This document shows positions 31,977-42,036 of a stretch of DNA of 64,000 nt, piece by piece. A model generated the notes under the pieces. It worked only from the letters and a program-made list of their open reading frames with translations, was not told the origin of the DNA and did not search any database. The translations under genes and the position numbers were made by a program. This DNA comes from Byssothecium circinans. Lineage: Eukaryota; Ascomycota; Dothideomycetes; Pleosporales; Massarinaceae. The stretch's first letter is position 1. Each line of letters starts with the position of its first letter. The stretch lies in NCBI GenBank assembly GCA_010015675.1, contig ML976986.1, positions 203,715-267,714 on the forward strand, written 5' to 3'.

Positions 31977-33269
31977 CAGGGGGGATCATGAACGGGCGAT
32001 TCCGTCGGTTCAACCGAGCGCCACCGAATGCTCACGCTATACCATTTTCTATATAGATTACATACAAAATTACATTCTATTACTACTTTGTATGCCCACC
32101 CCCAGCCTGAATTACTGCCCAGCACCGATCCCTCATCTCTCTAATATACTTTGTGTACTCATTCACCTCAATTTTCTCCCACTCCTCCATCACGTACTGC
32201 CTTAGTTCCTGCTCAGAATAAGGGAATCGCTTTGACACTTGATATTTAAGTAGTCTCCATACGTTTTTAATAGGGTTTAGATCTGGTGAGTTCGACGGCC
32301 AGCCCTCAGCCTTCCTAATACCTAGGGCTCGATAGGCTGAGGTAGTAGCCTTAGAGCCGTGAATAGGGCAGTTATCCTCCATATAGATTAGCTGCCTGCC
32401 CTGCTGCTCCTCATATCTCTGGATAGCCTGAACGTAGGGTAGAATTTGACGTATATATACGTCAGAATTAATCGTTCCTCTCTCTAAGAGCCACTCCTTT
32501 TCAAACCAGATAAGAGGACCTTTCAAGGATCGAGATATTATCCCCTATACGTGGCCAGCTGAGTAGTCTTTGAACCTAGGGATACAGCAGCTTAGTAGGT
32601 ATTTCTCCTCCACCTTCCTAGTCACCCAAACCTCTCCGTGGCTAACAGTGACATCTCATCCCCCTAAGCTACTGTATCCCACTGCTGCTCAGTCCAATCA
32701 AGGTGCTCCCAAGCCCACTTTAAGCGGCCTTCCATGTGGTCTGGCGTAAGAAAGGGCTTCTCTGTAGCCTTACGGCGGTGATATAGCTCCTTCTCAAAGG
32801 CCTTAACCAGCGTACGCCGACAGGCCTCAATCCCTAGCTCTTAAGCAATCTCTTCGCGAGTTTTCCGCCTCTGCTCAGCGTTCTCAGTAGCATGGCGAAC
32901 AAGGAGGATTTGAAGAGGTGTAGATATCTTTGGAGGCCTTCCTTAAGGCTTTGACGGCGTTTAGGGTGTATTTAGGCAGCGTGAGATAGTAGGCTAAGGA
33001 ATCCCAAGCTTTTGTGCAATTTCCTTGTGTTGATATCCAGCATCTCTAAGGGTCCATATCTGAACGCGTTCTCGATACGTGAGGCGGCGATTTAGTGTTT
33101 TGGGCATTGTAGAGGCGTTGTGGAGGCGTTGTGGAGGAATAGGAGTAGAATTTGATACCTCTAGTTACTAGCAAAACGCTTATAAAACAAGGTACTCGAT
33201 TCTCGTAGCTTCCATGCACGGGCCTCACCCCACCGAACAGCGGAATCGCCCGTTCATGATCCCTCCTTG
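31977..33269 (-). mobile_element. Tc1/mariner-type DNA transposon with intact ends
   Basis: A 1,293-bp element bounded by inverted repeats that share GGGATCATGAACGGGCGATT(CCG) at 31981-32004 and 33241-33264, with outer bases CAGGG and CAAGG. TA dinucleotides flank both ends (31975-31976 and 33270-33271), the expected target duplication. The interior encodes a minus-strand DDE transposase that is disrupted by stops and a frame change. Intact ends with a damaged gene fit RIP inactivation followed by immobility. Confidence 0.88.
32083..33107 (-). pseudogene. Degraded Tc1/mariner transposase
   Basis: Starts at ATG 33107 (MPKTLNRRLTYRERVQIWTL, then RDAGYQHKEIAQKLGIP, a helix-turn-helix). It meets in-frame stops at 32994-32996, 32961-32963 and 32943-32945, and later changes frame. 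The C-terminal 147 codons (32526-32083) stay open and hold the DDE part: IYMEDNCPIHGSKATTSAYR and GWPSNSPDLNPIKNVWRLLK. The stop codons TAG/TAA are each one C-to-T change from Gln codons, as RIP produces. It cannot encode a functional enzyme as it stands. Confidence 0.88.
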
Positions 33270-33363
33270 TACGTGGGTAGCAAACAGAATGTTATGGCAG
33301 AGCAACAGTAACGTTAAATATGCTTATCACCAGACCCCGCTTTTTCTCGGCTACCCCGCAAAT

Positions 33364-33565
33364 GGGGCTGTAGCGACCCTTTTACTTTTTGTGGGATAGT
33401 GTGCAGCGGGCGGTGCTTCTTACGGGCCTTCTAGTGGGCAGACAGGGGTGAATCTCAAGTAATAACAAAAGTAATAATGAAGGACCTGGAGATGTGAAGC
33501 CTTGTAACTGTGATCCCAATTAGCTTAAAATATCTTCAAGTTTCGAAAAATCGGCGTCTTTTCAG
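33364..33565. repeat. Dispersed repeat, copy B (~200 bp)
   Basis: Partner of 29973-30171 in the same orientation, 3.4 kb away; it begins 94 bp beyond the transposon's right end. It contains a short AAAAATCG insertion near the 3' end relative to copy A. Confidence 0.8.
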
Positions 33566-34846
33566 CTAGCTTGGGATTAATATCCCTTTCGTCGTTTCAA
33601 ACGACACATGAGCGGATATAACAGTGGTAAGCAGTTGGGCCCCGAGCAGCCGGTCTTGGCCATTGTTTATCTGCTTCAAGGCGGGGAAGTTTGCTTGTGT
33701 TTTGGATCAGCAACAGTACACGCCGCAGGCCCTTGCGAACCGGGAAAGGGGTAACATTGTTGTAGGCCAACGGTGGCTTCTGGAGAAATTATTTTCTTCA
33801 AACAGCCTGGGAGCAATCTTGCGAGCAGCCCGCCTTATCAAGGTGTCCATCGAATGGCGAAGTCCATATTTGACTGCAATCCGAAAATCGCGGAGCTGAG
33901 AAACAGCACAGCAAACTCTGCTTACACATCTTGTAATAGACTTGAAGTAGGAACGATCAGAAACAATAGCTCTTGAAAGGGCCTATCACATGGACCTAGC
34001 TGATTGGTACTGGTTAGAATGGCCTCGATGTATTTGCCAGGAAGCCATACCAAGCGAATAATGTGTGCAGCAATATGATGCACCTCCAGGAGAAATAGTG
34101 CATACATGTGTGTGAGCCTGCGTGTAACGCGGTGATGGTGGGCTTTAGGTTGATATTTAATGGATGAACTGAAGAGTACATGTCGGCACACATCCATCTT
34201 TCTCGAAAAGAAGCTAATTTCCACAGAGCAATAGATTGTTTAATACTGGAAAGGCGAGCAATTGAGAAAGCCATGATGGAAAAAATCGATGCCGCTCTCT
34301 CCATCAGTTTGACTCCATATCACATGTCGGTGCATGCGCAGTTGATGCTCACACTCTCCTCAGCACTCTCACCCAAACTTAAGTCCTCCCACTTCTAACA
34401 TAATAATTCTCATTGGAGTCTCTTTGGAAAGAAACATCAATTCGCGCCCATGACAGCAGGTCCATTCGCGAGATGTTGGTTATCTGTCGCTGATCCGCCA
34501 TTCAGATATCGTGTGTTACTGTTTCCAGACAATCAGTTCGTCACCAATTCGACAGTACCCACATCCCGACCACGTTTTCCCACAAGCACAGTCCACACTC
34601 ATAATCAAGCACATGAAAGCAATATGTCCAGTCTTATCGCTGAATTCTCTCTCCGTGCGGGGTATATTCCATTCCTGTTCTCATTTTCCCTTTCTTCGAG
34701 GTTCGGCGACACCTTCGTCTTCCACTCGGGTGTGCGATGCCGTCGTCGCTGTAAAGACAAGGCAACTGTCTCGCATCTGCGGCTAGTCATTCTCTTTGAG
34801 GCCTGTCTCCCTTCATTCTTTTGCGTCCTTTCCCTCCGCTCAGAAG
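33566..34846. other. Gene-poor spacer
   Basis: About 1.3 kb with no frame I can support. Several frames here open with TTG or lack coding composition. Confidence 0.45.
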
Positions 34847-36570
34847 ATGCCTAGTCACCTCATCAAAGATGGCCAGACAAGGCTGCACGCCTCGCAGGTT
34901 ATGAGCTCACACAAGGACTCAACGTTGACGTCCTCACCGCTCAACAATGAGAAGAAGGGAATCTCTTCTAATCCTAAGCCTCAGGGAGTACCGAGCAGTA
35001 ACACATCGGTATGGCCACTATACCACGCATAGATAACAGATGATCTGACGCACAGCTGTACAGGTTGCTCCCCCGAAGCCATTGCGAAAAAGCAGCTCCA
35101 GATACCGCAGAAAGATCGTGGAGAAAAACCCACCCAATGGTAATCACAAAGCTCAAGGCACCTTCGACAAAAAGCGAGTCATCATCGCCCAGTACCCGCC
35201 CGCCCCGGCTCTTAAACCCCCCTCTCCACCCCCGGTCAAAAAAGCTGGCTTCAACATTGGCAACCCCTCCCCCATCACAACACCTAGGTCATCTCCACCC
35301 CCAAGGAATGCTCCCCCACAACCCGCCGTCATCAGACGTCCAATTCCCGCCCACACCCCGCCCGTCTTCAGCGTGACATCCGTGTTCCCCAACTCGCAAA
35401 TCAACGAGCATTTCCGGTCCCAGGGAGGGTAAGCAAGGAAGCCCACCTCTCTCATATATACAGACAACTGCTGATCTCAAATCCTCTCTTGCCAGCTTTC
35501 ACATCCTCTCCAACATCCCCGAGGACATCGAACCCTCCCCCACCACCACTCCCCCACGATCCCGCCCAAAGAGTTCCGACACGAGAGATACTGCGTGCTT
35601 CTCCACCCGCGAGACCAAAGACCGGCCGTTGGCATCATCGGGCCATGCATCGACCTCCTCATCCTCGTTGGCCAAGGCCACCGTTCCTGCCGGCGATGTC
35701 AACGTCGATGCCTATGTAGATGCTCGTGAACAGATCGATATTGGCGTTGGTAGGCCCGTGACAGTGAAAAAGGTCATCCCGCAACAGAAAGGTGGTCGAC
35801 AAGATCAACAGCAACAGCGACAGCATCAACAAGGTAAGAAACAGAACATATGGAACCACCTCTTAACCGCACGACCAACACCACCCCCTCGAGCCCACAT
35901 CCCCCGGACTCCCCAGGGAAAACAGAAGCAGCAGGAAGAGCCCGCCCACCCCATCCCAATCTGCAACCGCACAACCACAACGCGCCTAACGTCCCCGGAA
36001 AACGACCCCTTCGTCACAAAGAACTCCTACGCGAGTTCGGATTCCACGCCCAATAACAACAACAATGGCAATGACAATAACAACGAAAACGAAAACGAAA
36101 ACGACAAAGACAAAGGCGAAAACAAGAACACGAGCCCCAAACCCGAACTCAGCCTCACCATCCCCCCCTCCAAAGCCCTCTCCCCAATCCACCGCGCCAA
36201 CAGACTCGCTCCCAATACAGCAAACAGATGCGTCAAAATGGAGACCATCATCTCCTCCGTCACGGGCGAGAAGAAGCTGTATGCAGCGGTGCGGCAGCGC
36301 GGCGGGTCGTGGACGAGTTGGACGAAGGATGAGAGTGGGAGGTGGGTCGAGTGTACTCCGCCCCGGGGACGCTTCTGGTGGCGCAAAATGAAGGGGTGGT
36401 TGAGGAGGGCTGTGTCTTGTGGTATGTTTTGTTGAAGTTTTCATTTCTTTTTTTCTCCCCCCCATTTTACCCTTGCACTTGGATCATATTGGAACTTGGG
36501 GGAATGAGGAAGGGAATCATGGCTTACTTTTGTGACAGGTGCGCCGCAGAAATTGATTTACGTGGTGTAG
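34847..36570 (+). CDS. Hypothetical, largely disordered protein
   Basis: Best model has four exons: 34847-35008, 35064-35428, 35496-36421 and 36539-36570; 494 aa. If the last intron (GTATGT...TGACAG, with CTTAC branch site) is not used, the frame ends at 36435 with 488 aa. The N-terminus is hydrophilic; residues of about 55-175 are Lys/Pro-rich with TFDKKRVIIAQYPPAPALKP and a string of Pro motifs. Then come NINEHF-like FPNSQINEHFRSQGGFHILS, a Gln-rich run, and an Asn/Glu/Asp-rich run near residues 360-385. Only the end looks folded: RCVKMETIISSVTGEKKLYA, RQRGGSWTSWTKDESGRWVE and WWRKMKGWLRRAVS. No family is recognised. Confidence 0.55.
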
Positions 36571-37077
36571 ATGGACCGAAGATGCTGTAGGGTTGGGAAT
36601 CTTGCAGTGCGTTGCTGATATACGGTGTATTAACGTCGCTTTGGTTGACGGATTCTTTGGATTTTGTTTCTTCACCTCTTGCGTGGTATATTTTCTAACA
36701 AGACTCTTTCACAATTTGCTACTTATTTCCTACATATCTGTCAGGTTAGATGTTTTAGTCAGTGTTCGACAATCAAATAAATTGGAACGCGTGTTGTTCG
36801 GCATTGGATAACAAGATGCGCTGGGCTGTTTTTTCTAGGCAACACTCTCTTCTCTATAGGCTGTAAGCAAATGCAAAAACTTCCTCATACAAAACCTCCC
36901 AAAAAATGAAGTGGTGATTCAAATGTTATTGTCGATACTATACATTCCACACCCTAACCTCCAAAGTTTGCTGCCCATGCAGGACAGATGCAAATGCAAA
37001 TGCGGTATTTCCACTTCGCCTCCTCCCCTCTTCAGCACTTCCTCCGAGATCCATCTCCCTCCTGCCCTACCACTCCT
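36571..37077. other. Intergenic, convergent 3' regions
   Basis: T-rich, no gene; between the disordered protein and the MIX17-like gene. Confidence 0.5.
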
Positions 37078-37662
37078 CTAGTACTGAGAAGCAGCTTGCT
37101 GACAAGCCTTCAACTGGTCCAAATACCATCCACAGATCGTCAAGCTACCCTGGTTCTCATCCATGCACTTGCGGAAGTTGTTGACATCTGTCGCGCAGGC
37201 GCCGCTCTGCTGGGCCGAGTTGACTTGCTGGTGTTGCTGCGAGAAGTCGGTGTTCTGGGGGGCCTGCTCGGCGGGAGCAGAAGAGCCGCCGCCGAAGAAA
37301 CCGCCGATTGCGTGGCCGATGGAGGATCCTACTGCGACACCGCTGTGATATTGTTAGCATATGTCCTAATTCATGTTTCGCGATGGTTGGGGGTATGAAA
37401 AGGACAGGTATAGCTCTTCAAGCTTTCCCATCCTTCCAGTCGCTTGCAAACTACGGAGGGAGACCTACGCAGCAGTACTAGCCATCTGTCCGAATAGCCC
37501 TGGCCCCTGGCTTTGCTGAGGCGCCGCTTGTGGAGGAGCCTGTTGAGGTGGTGCAGCAGCAGTCGAAGAGTGGCGCTGGGGAGCGGGTGCCGGAGGAGCA
37601 GCGGGTCTTGCGGGCGCGGCCGTAGGACGGCGAGGGGGCGCTCCACCACGTTGACGAGGCAT
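37078..37662 (-). CDS. MIX17: MIX17/CHCHD2-like twin CX9C mitochondrial protein
   Basis: Two exons, 37662-37469 and 37342-37078, with a 126-nt intron; 152 aa. The N-terminus is Arg/Pro/Ala-rich (MPRQRGGAPPRRPTAAPARP), a mitochondrial targeting type. A Gly-rich hydrophobic segment follows (GVAVGSSIGHAIGGFFGGGS), then a CHCH domain with two CX9C motifs (CATDVNNFRKC and CGWYLDQLKAC). Homologues CHCHD2/CHCHD10/Mix17 reside in the intermembrane space, import through Mia40 and support respiration and cristae. The intron falls exactly between the Pro/Gln-rich part and the Gly-rich helix. Confidence 0.9.
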
Positions 37663-38082
37663 TTTTGATGATCTGAAAGGGTTGGTAGAATGGAGAGCGA
37701 GTGGATTGACGTGGTTGGGGTGATGTGAGAGGTTGTTGTGACGGTGATGGTAGAGGCAAAAGTTAGGAAGGAGTTGGAGCTTCGAGAAGAATCGGCGCTC
37801 GGTCGGAGATAATTAGCCGACCGAGCTGCCAGGGTGCGCAATCTCTTTGAAAGTTTGAGGCTATGGATACAACTGGATTATCTAGTGTTTGTCAATGTTA
37901 TAAGTTCGGGAGGGCAGAGATACTTCTGGAGATTCAATTGTTGAGGAAGTTACATTTATACAAACTATCTATTGAACCTGCGTATTCGAGCGAACCTCGT
38001 CAAGCAAGTTAAGTAGCCCGTATCGTAGCGTCCTGTTCTTCATAGCAGGCAAGCTATTATCTCCCACGAGGCTTCGTAACGT
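37663..38082. other. Intergenic, MIX17 promoter and reductase 3' region
   Basis: No coding signal; separates two minus-strand genes. Confidence 0.5.
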
Positions 38083-39738
38083 CTACTCCTGAGGCTCTAC
38101 CCCTGTCTTGGTATCTTGCTTCAACACCTCTTCGCCCTCCACTCCCGTGCGGACAATAACGCCGCCCTCACCAGCCCTCGGATCCACAAACGGAATGCTC
38201 TCACCGAGCTCTATCTGCACCATCTGACCCTTCCCTTTAACCATGCACGCAAGCATATAATTCATCAAACACCTTACACCCAGCTCCTCTCCCCTCTTTA
38301 CAATCCATCCATTGATGAAGTCAATTTCCGTCTGTCGTCCTGCCCTTACATCAGCCAACATGCTCGAGATATTGTCTCTTGTTCGATGAGCGACTCCAAC
38401 GACCATCGTCTCAAGACGACCCGGGTCGAACCGTTGCTGGACATTGGGGATGTACTGAAGTTCGGGGAGGGAGCGAATGACGAGCGAGATCTCGGAGAGA
38501 AGAAGGCGAATGGTTCGAGTGATGGAGTAGTTGTAGAGTATGGAGCCATTCCGGCCATCGAGCATGACTGTGAGCGGGTTGATGACGCAGTTCACAGCCA
38601 GTTTCTCGAGCTGCATCTGGAGTAAGTCTGGAGGCGAGTACGCCGTCGCACCCAGGACTGGCGACCGCAAAAGGGTTCGAAGAAGATATCGATGGTTAGG
38701 TGTCCAACGGAAAGTACCCCGTGTGGGTTCCGGTGCAAAAGGATCTGGCTTCGCTTCATGCGCTGGCTTTGCTGGTACTGGCTCGCGTTGCGATTTGAAT
38801 TTCGTTTCTGGAGCATAAGGTGCAGACTCACGGTCCCTTTCATGTGGCAGTATACCTAACGATATCGTCCCGAATCCAGCATGGACTGTTGTGAATCGGT
38901 CATCCGTGCGATGTATGCCATGAGAATTGATCCCGACCATGTAGTGAGGCCTCGTCGCAGGATTTGGAAAGATCTCCTTATTCACCTGCTCCACAGTACC
39001 CATGCCATTCTGCAGAAACAAAATCACCGACTCAGGATGCAGCCGGTGCTTGACCGCAGACAGCGCCTGCAAGACCATCGTCGCCTTCGTACACAGGATC
39101 AATGAATGAATCAGTTCCGTAGACTCTCCCGCTAGGACTCGTGGCTGTTGTGATTGTGCCTGCCTCTCCGAAGCCTCATCCTCACTGGTGGCCTGCTGTA
39201 CTTCTTTTCCATGGTATCTTATCCGTGGCACCGCCAGTTCTGCCTCAAACCCTTCCCGGAACTCAGTATCTCCGTCTGTGACCAGGTTCAGTCGTTGCCG
39301 TGATTCTTTCCATTCTTTTAATGCTTGTTGCTTATGGAATATCAAGGTTACAGGCGGAGGATTGGGCACTATTCCACGCAACGAGTGCGCAACAAAGATT
39401 CCCACATTCCCCATTCCCATGACATGAATGCGACGGTCGAGGACGGGCTGTACGCGGTAGAAGTCGGTCGAGTTTCGCGATGCATTTGGTCTCTTCGAGA
39501 CTTCTTTCGCAGGCTTTGTTTCGTCCTGCTCTGCGCTACTTCGTGTCAGCCATCAGTCTATCTCGCGCCCTTTCGAAGCGAATACCGTATGCCCTGCTTC
39601 GCCTGAGGATCCGCACCCTCAGGTCCCCACCAACTTTTCCTCGCAGAGCTCGTCCTGTATAACGCCACCCGGCCCGAGCAATTGCTACCGCTGCTGCATA
39701 CTTGCTTGATGTAAGCTATCCGAGGCCGAAGCCTGGCA
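38083..39738 (-). CDS. Ketopantoate reductase-like protein (ApbA/PanE family)
   Basis: NADP-dependent reductase family that makes pantoate for coenzyme A; fungal members of this length are often mitochondrial or of unsettled substrate. The main exon is 39535-38083 and contains RIHVMGMGNVGIFVAHSL (dinucleotide motif GMGNVG), LILCTKATMVLQALSAVKHR, ILFLQNGMGTVEQVNKEIFP, GINSHGIHRT, and the catalytic half with LEKLAVNCVINPLTVMLDGR, DNISSMLADVRAGRQTEIDF and INGWIVKRGEELGV. The conserved Lys, Asn and Glu positions appear present. A first ATG at 39420 would cut into the first beta strand, so the start lies upstream. A 50-nt intron (39585-39536) leads to an exon from 39586 to about 39738, which follows a TTTACAG acceptor. 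I could not place the initiator codon, so the 5' limit is provisional. Confidence 0.8.
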
Positions 39739-40050
39739 GAGAACTGTAAAGAAGAGAGGAAAGACAGGGTGAAGGACGTCTGAGTATGTTACATGTATGT
39801 AAAATGAGACTGCATATGTACAGCGGCGTGATGCCAAAAAGAAGATTGTAAGGTGAAGTGAATCGGGATCGTTGACGTCGCGTAAAATAAAAGCCAGAGA
39901 GCTCCAGCGCGGGATAAAGCTCGGACTACTAATAAAAGAAAGTGCACTCAACCTCGACACACTCCCAAACTTCTCATTCTCCTACACACACCACCACAAC
40001 AACCCCTACAACCCCTACCCATTCCATTAATCCTCTAGAACGTCACAACC
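39739..40050. promoter_or_regulatory. Divergent promoter region, reductase / LRP1
   Basis: About 310 bp between divergent genes, with a C/A-rich leader before the ATG at 40051. The missing first exon of the reductase may lie here. Confidence 0.4.
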
Positions 40051-41091
40051 ATGGACCCGCAAATCGACCTCCCCGACCTAACAGAAGACCTCGAAGCCAA
40101 CATCGACGACCTCGAAACCGCGCTGCAACCCCTCCTCAGCACACCCCTGCACACCACAACCTCGACGCTCCCTCTCCTCGACAAAGCCAAAGCGCAAGTC
40201 CTCACCGCCTACGCCATCGAATCGCTCCTCTTCTCCGCGCTCCAAGCCTCCGGCATCCCCGCCAAAGACCACGCCATCTTCGCCGAGCTCGCGCGCCTCA
40301 AGACGTACTTTGCGAAAATCAAGACCATAGGAGCGACGTACGAGCAGCCCAAGACACGATTGGATGTAGGCGCCGCGGCGCGGTTCATCAAGGCCGGGCT
40401 TGCGGGGAACGACAAGTTAGATGAAGAGAGGCTGAGACAGCAGATGAAGGAGAGGGCCAAGGCGGCGGTGAAACTGGCGCAGTTGGAGAAGGAGAGGCAG
40501 CAGAAGACTTTTGATCAGGTGGAGGAGGGGAGGAAACAGGCGGAGTTGGCGAGACAGGCTGATGAGGTGAGGAAGAGGAAGGCGGAGGCCATGGAGGGAG
40601 AGGATGACGATGACGATGACGATGACGAGGATGAGGAAGAGGAGGGGGAGCAACACGAGGGAGAAGTCGAGGAGGATAATCACGTGGAGACTGAGAACGA
40701 AGACTTCTACGGCAGCACACTGGGCGACAAGGCGGCTGCACTTACCGGCGAAACGTCGCCCGCATCCGACTCAGCACCCACCCCCAAATCGGCCAAAAAG
40801 TCAAAGAAGGAGAGGAAGGAAGAGAGGAAGCGTAGGAAACTTGCCTCGGGTCAAGTTGCCACTCCTTCGACCGACGAGTCCTCGCCGAAAGCCCGGAAAC
40901 ATGCAAAGAAGATGAGGAAGCGTCTTCAAAAGATGGAGTCGGTAGGCGGACAGAAGCGGAACGAAGAGCTTGTGATTCCCGACAGAAACCAGCACGCGCC
41001 CAAGTCGCGGAGTCAGACGTTCAGCGCGTTGCTGGATGGCTCGTTTGTGGAGTCGAGGAAGGAGGGCAAGGTGAAGAAAGGGAAGAAGTGA
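40051..41091 (+). CDS. LRP1: LRP1/Rrp47 (C1D family) exosome cofactor
   Basis: Intronless, 346 aa. The N-terminal Sas10/C1D domain (about residues 1-125) is clear: LPDLTEDLEANIDDLETALQ, LLDKAKAQVLTAYAIESLLF, ELARLKTYFAKIKTIG and RLDVGAAARFIKAGLAGNDK, as in Rrp47/C1D, which binds Rrp6 and RNA in the nuclear exosome. The rest is a charged helix (LAQLEKERQQKTFDQVEEGR), a run of Asp then Glu near residues 190-205, and Lys-rich nuclear segments (SAKKSKKERKEERKRRKLAS) ending in GKVKKGKK. Low-complexity coding DNA (GATGAC repeats) explains the long open frames on the opposite strand. Confidence 0.9.
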   Translation: MDPQIDLPDLTEDLEANIDDLETALQPLLSTPLHTTTSTLPLLDKAKAQVLTAYAIESLLFSALQASGIPAKDHAIFAELARLKTYFAKIKTIGATYEQPKTRLDVGAAARFIKAGLAGNDKLDEERLRQQMKERAKAAVKLAQLEKERQQKTFDQVEEGRKQAELARQADEVRKRKAEAMEGEDDDDDDDDEDEEEEGEQHEGEVEEDNHVETENEDFYGSTLGDKAAALTGETSPASDSAPTPKSAKKSKKERKEERKRRKLASGQVATPSTDESSPKARKHAKKMRKRLQKMESVGGQKRNEELVIPDRNQHAPKSRSQTFSALLDGSFVESRKEGKVKKGKK

Positions 41092-42036
41092 AGGGGTAGT
41101 GGGAGGTCACGATCATGACTTTGTACGCGGGTCTACGTGGCAAAAAGGTCTGGCAAAGCTTTGCTGTGCTAGAACTAATTGCTCACGCATTCTGCAGCGA
41201 ATTCGGGACATGAGGACCTGGCCTGGCTAGATATGAAATGGTGCTCTGCTCGACTGCTGAGCTCATAAAGCTTCAAATGTAGGGCTCAGCATTTGGATAG
41301 TTCAAAGCCCGCTGTTGAACACCCATGAGCACATGAGACATCACACTGCAGAACACCTTGGCAGCTTTTAAGCATATCACAAGCGCATGTATTAGCTTGC
41401 ATAAAAAAAAGCAAGCGACTAGTATCTACCAAAGCAACCAGCCAGCCAAGCTAGCTCCATCTCCGAGCCATTTCAATGCAAAAAAGGCACTCTGCATGCC
41501 AATGCGTCCAGTCCCACAAGACTCTCCTTCTCTTCTTTATCAATGCAAGACCTCTCTCCCCTTGTTCGACCAATAAGCCCAAACCCAGCCCAGATATCAA
41601 TATAGTACAGTAAAAGGAACATGCAGACACTATAAGAGACCTAAAGAGACCTGTTTCAAACCCCACGAAAACCCTGAACCCAAACCGTTGGTATCGTGAT
41701 GTACAAAACAAGCAAAAAGGCAAAAAAGCAAAAAAGAAATGCCAACATTAAACCCCGAACCCCGGACAAAGGAAAGAAAAGTAACCCAATCCCTTTTTAG
41801 TATGTATATGCAATGGCGTAAAGATGTCGATAATGATTCCAAAGCCCGTAATATAATCAATGGAAGTGCTGAATACGAATACGAATACTTGCCTTAGTCA
41901 TGATGTGCGTATGCATCGAAGGCGTTTTGTCGAAAAGATGGATATGAAGCGACTGCTGGTGTGTTGTTGAATGCGATGCGTAAGCGAACCACAAAAAGAA
42001 AAGATATCGTGGCCAAGTGCAATCAAAACTCGGTGC
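41092..42036. other. Long convergent 3' spacer
   Basis: 945 bp between the stops of LRP1 and SEC2; A-rich around 41700-41750. No gene is seen. Confidence 0.5.

Noticed and set aside
29973..33565. LTR retrotransposon bounded by the two ~200-bp repeats
   Set aside because: The repeats lack TG...CA ends, the interior has no gag/pol-like sequence, primer-binding site or polypurine tract, and it contains an unrelated DNA transposon.
26900..34000. CRISPR-like or short-spaced direct repeat array
   Set aside because: No regularly spaced repeats exist; the only repeats are the two ~200-bp copies and transposon ends.
35986..36465. Hydrophobic minus-strand frames opposite the Asn/Glu-rich coding run
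   Set aside because: Runs of AAC/GAA on the plus strand read as Val/Phe on the minus strand; this is a composition artefact.
40388..40741. Hydrophobic or Pro-rich frames opposite LRP1
   Set aside because: Shadows of the GATGAC/GAGGAG acidic run in LRP1.
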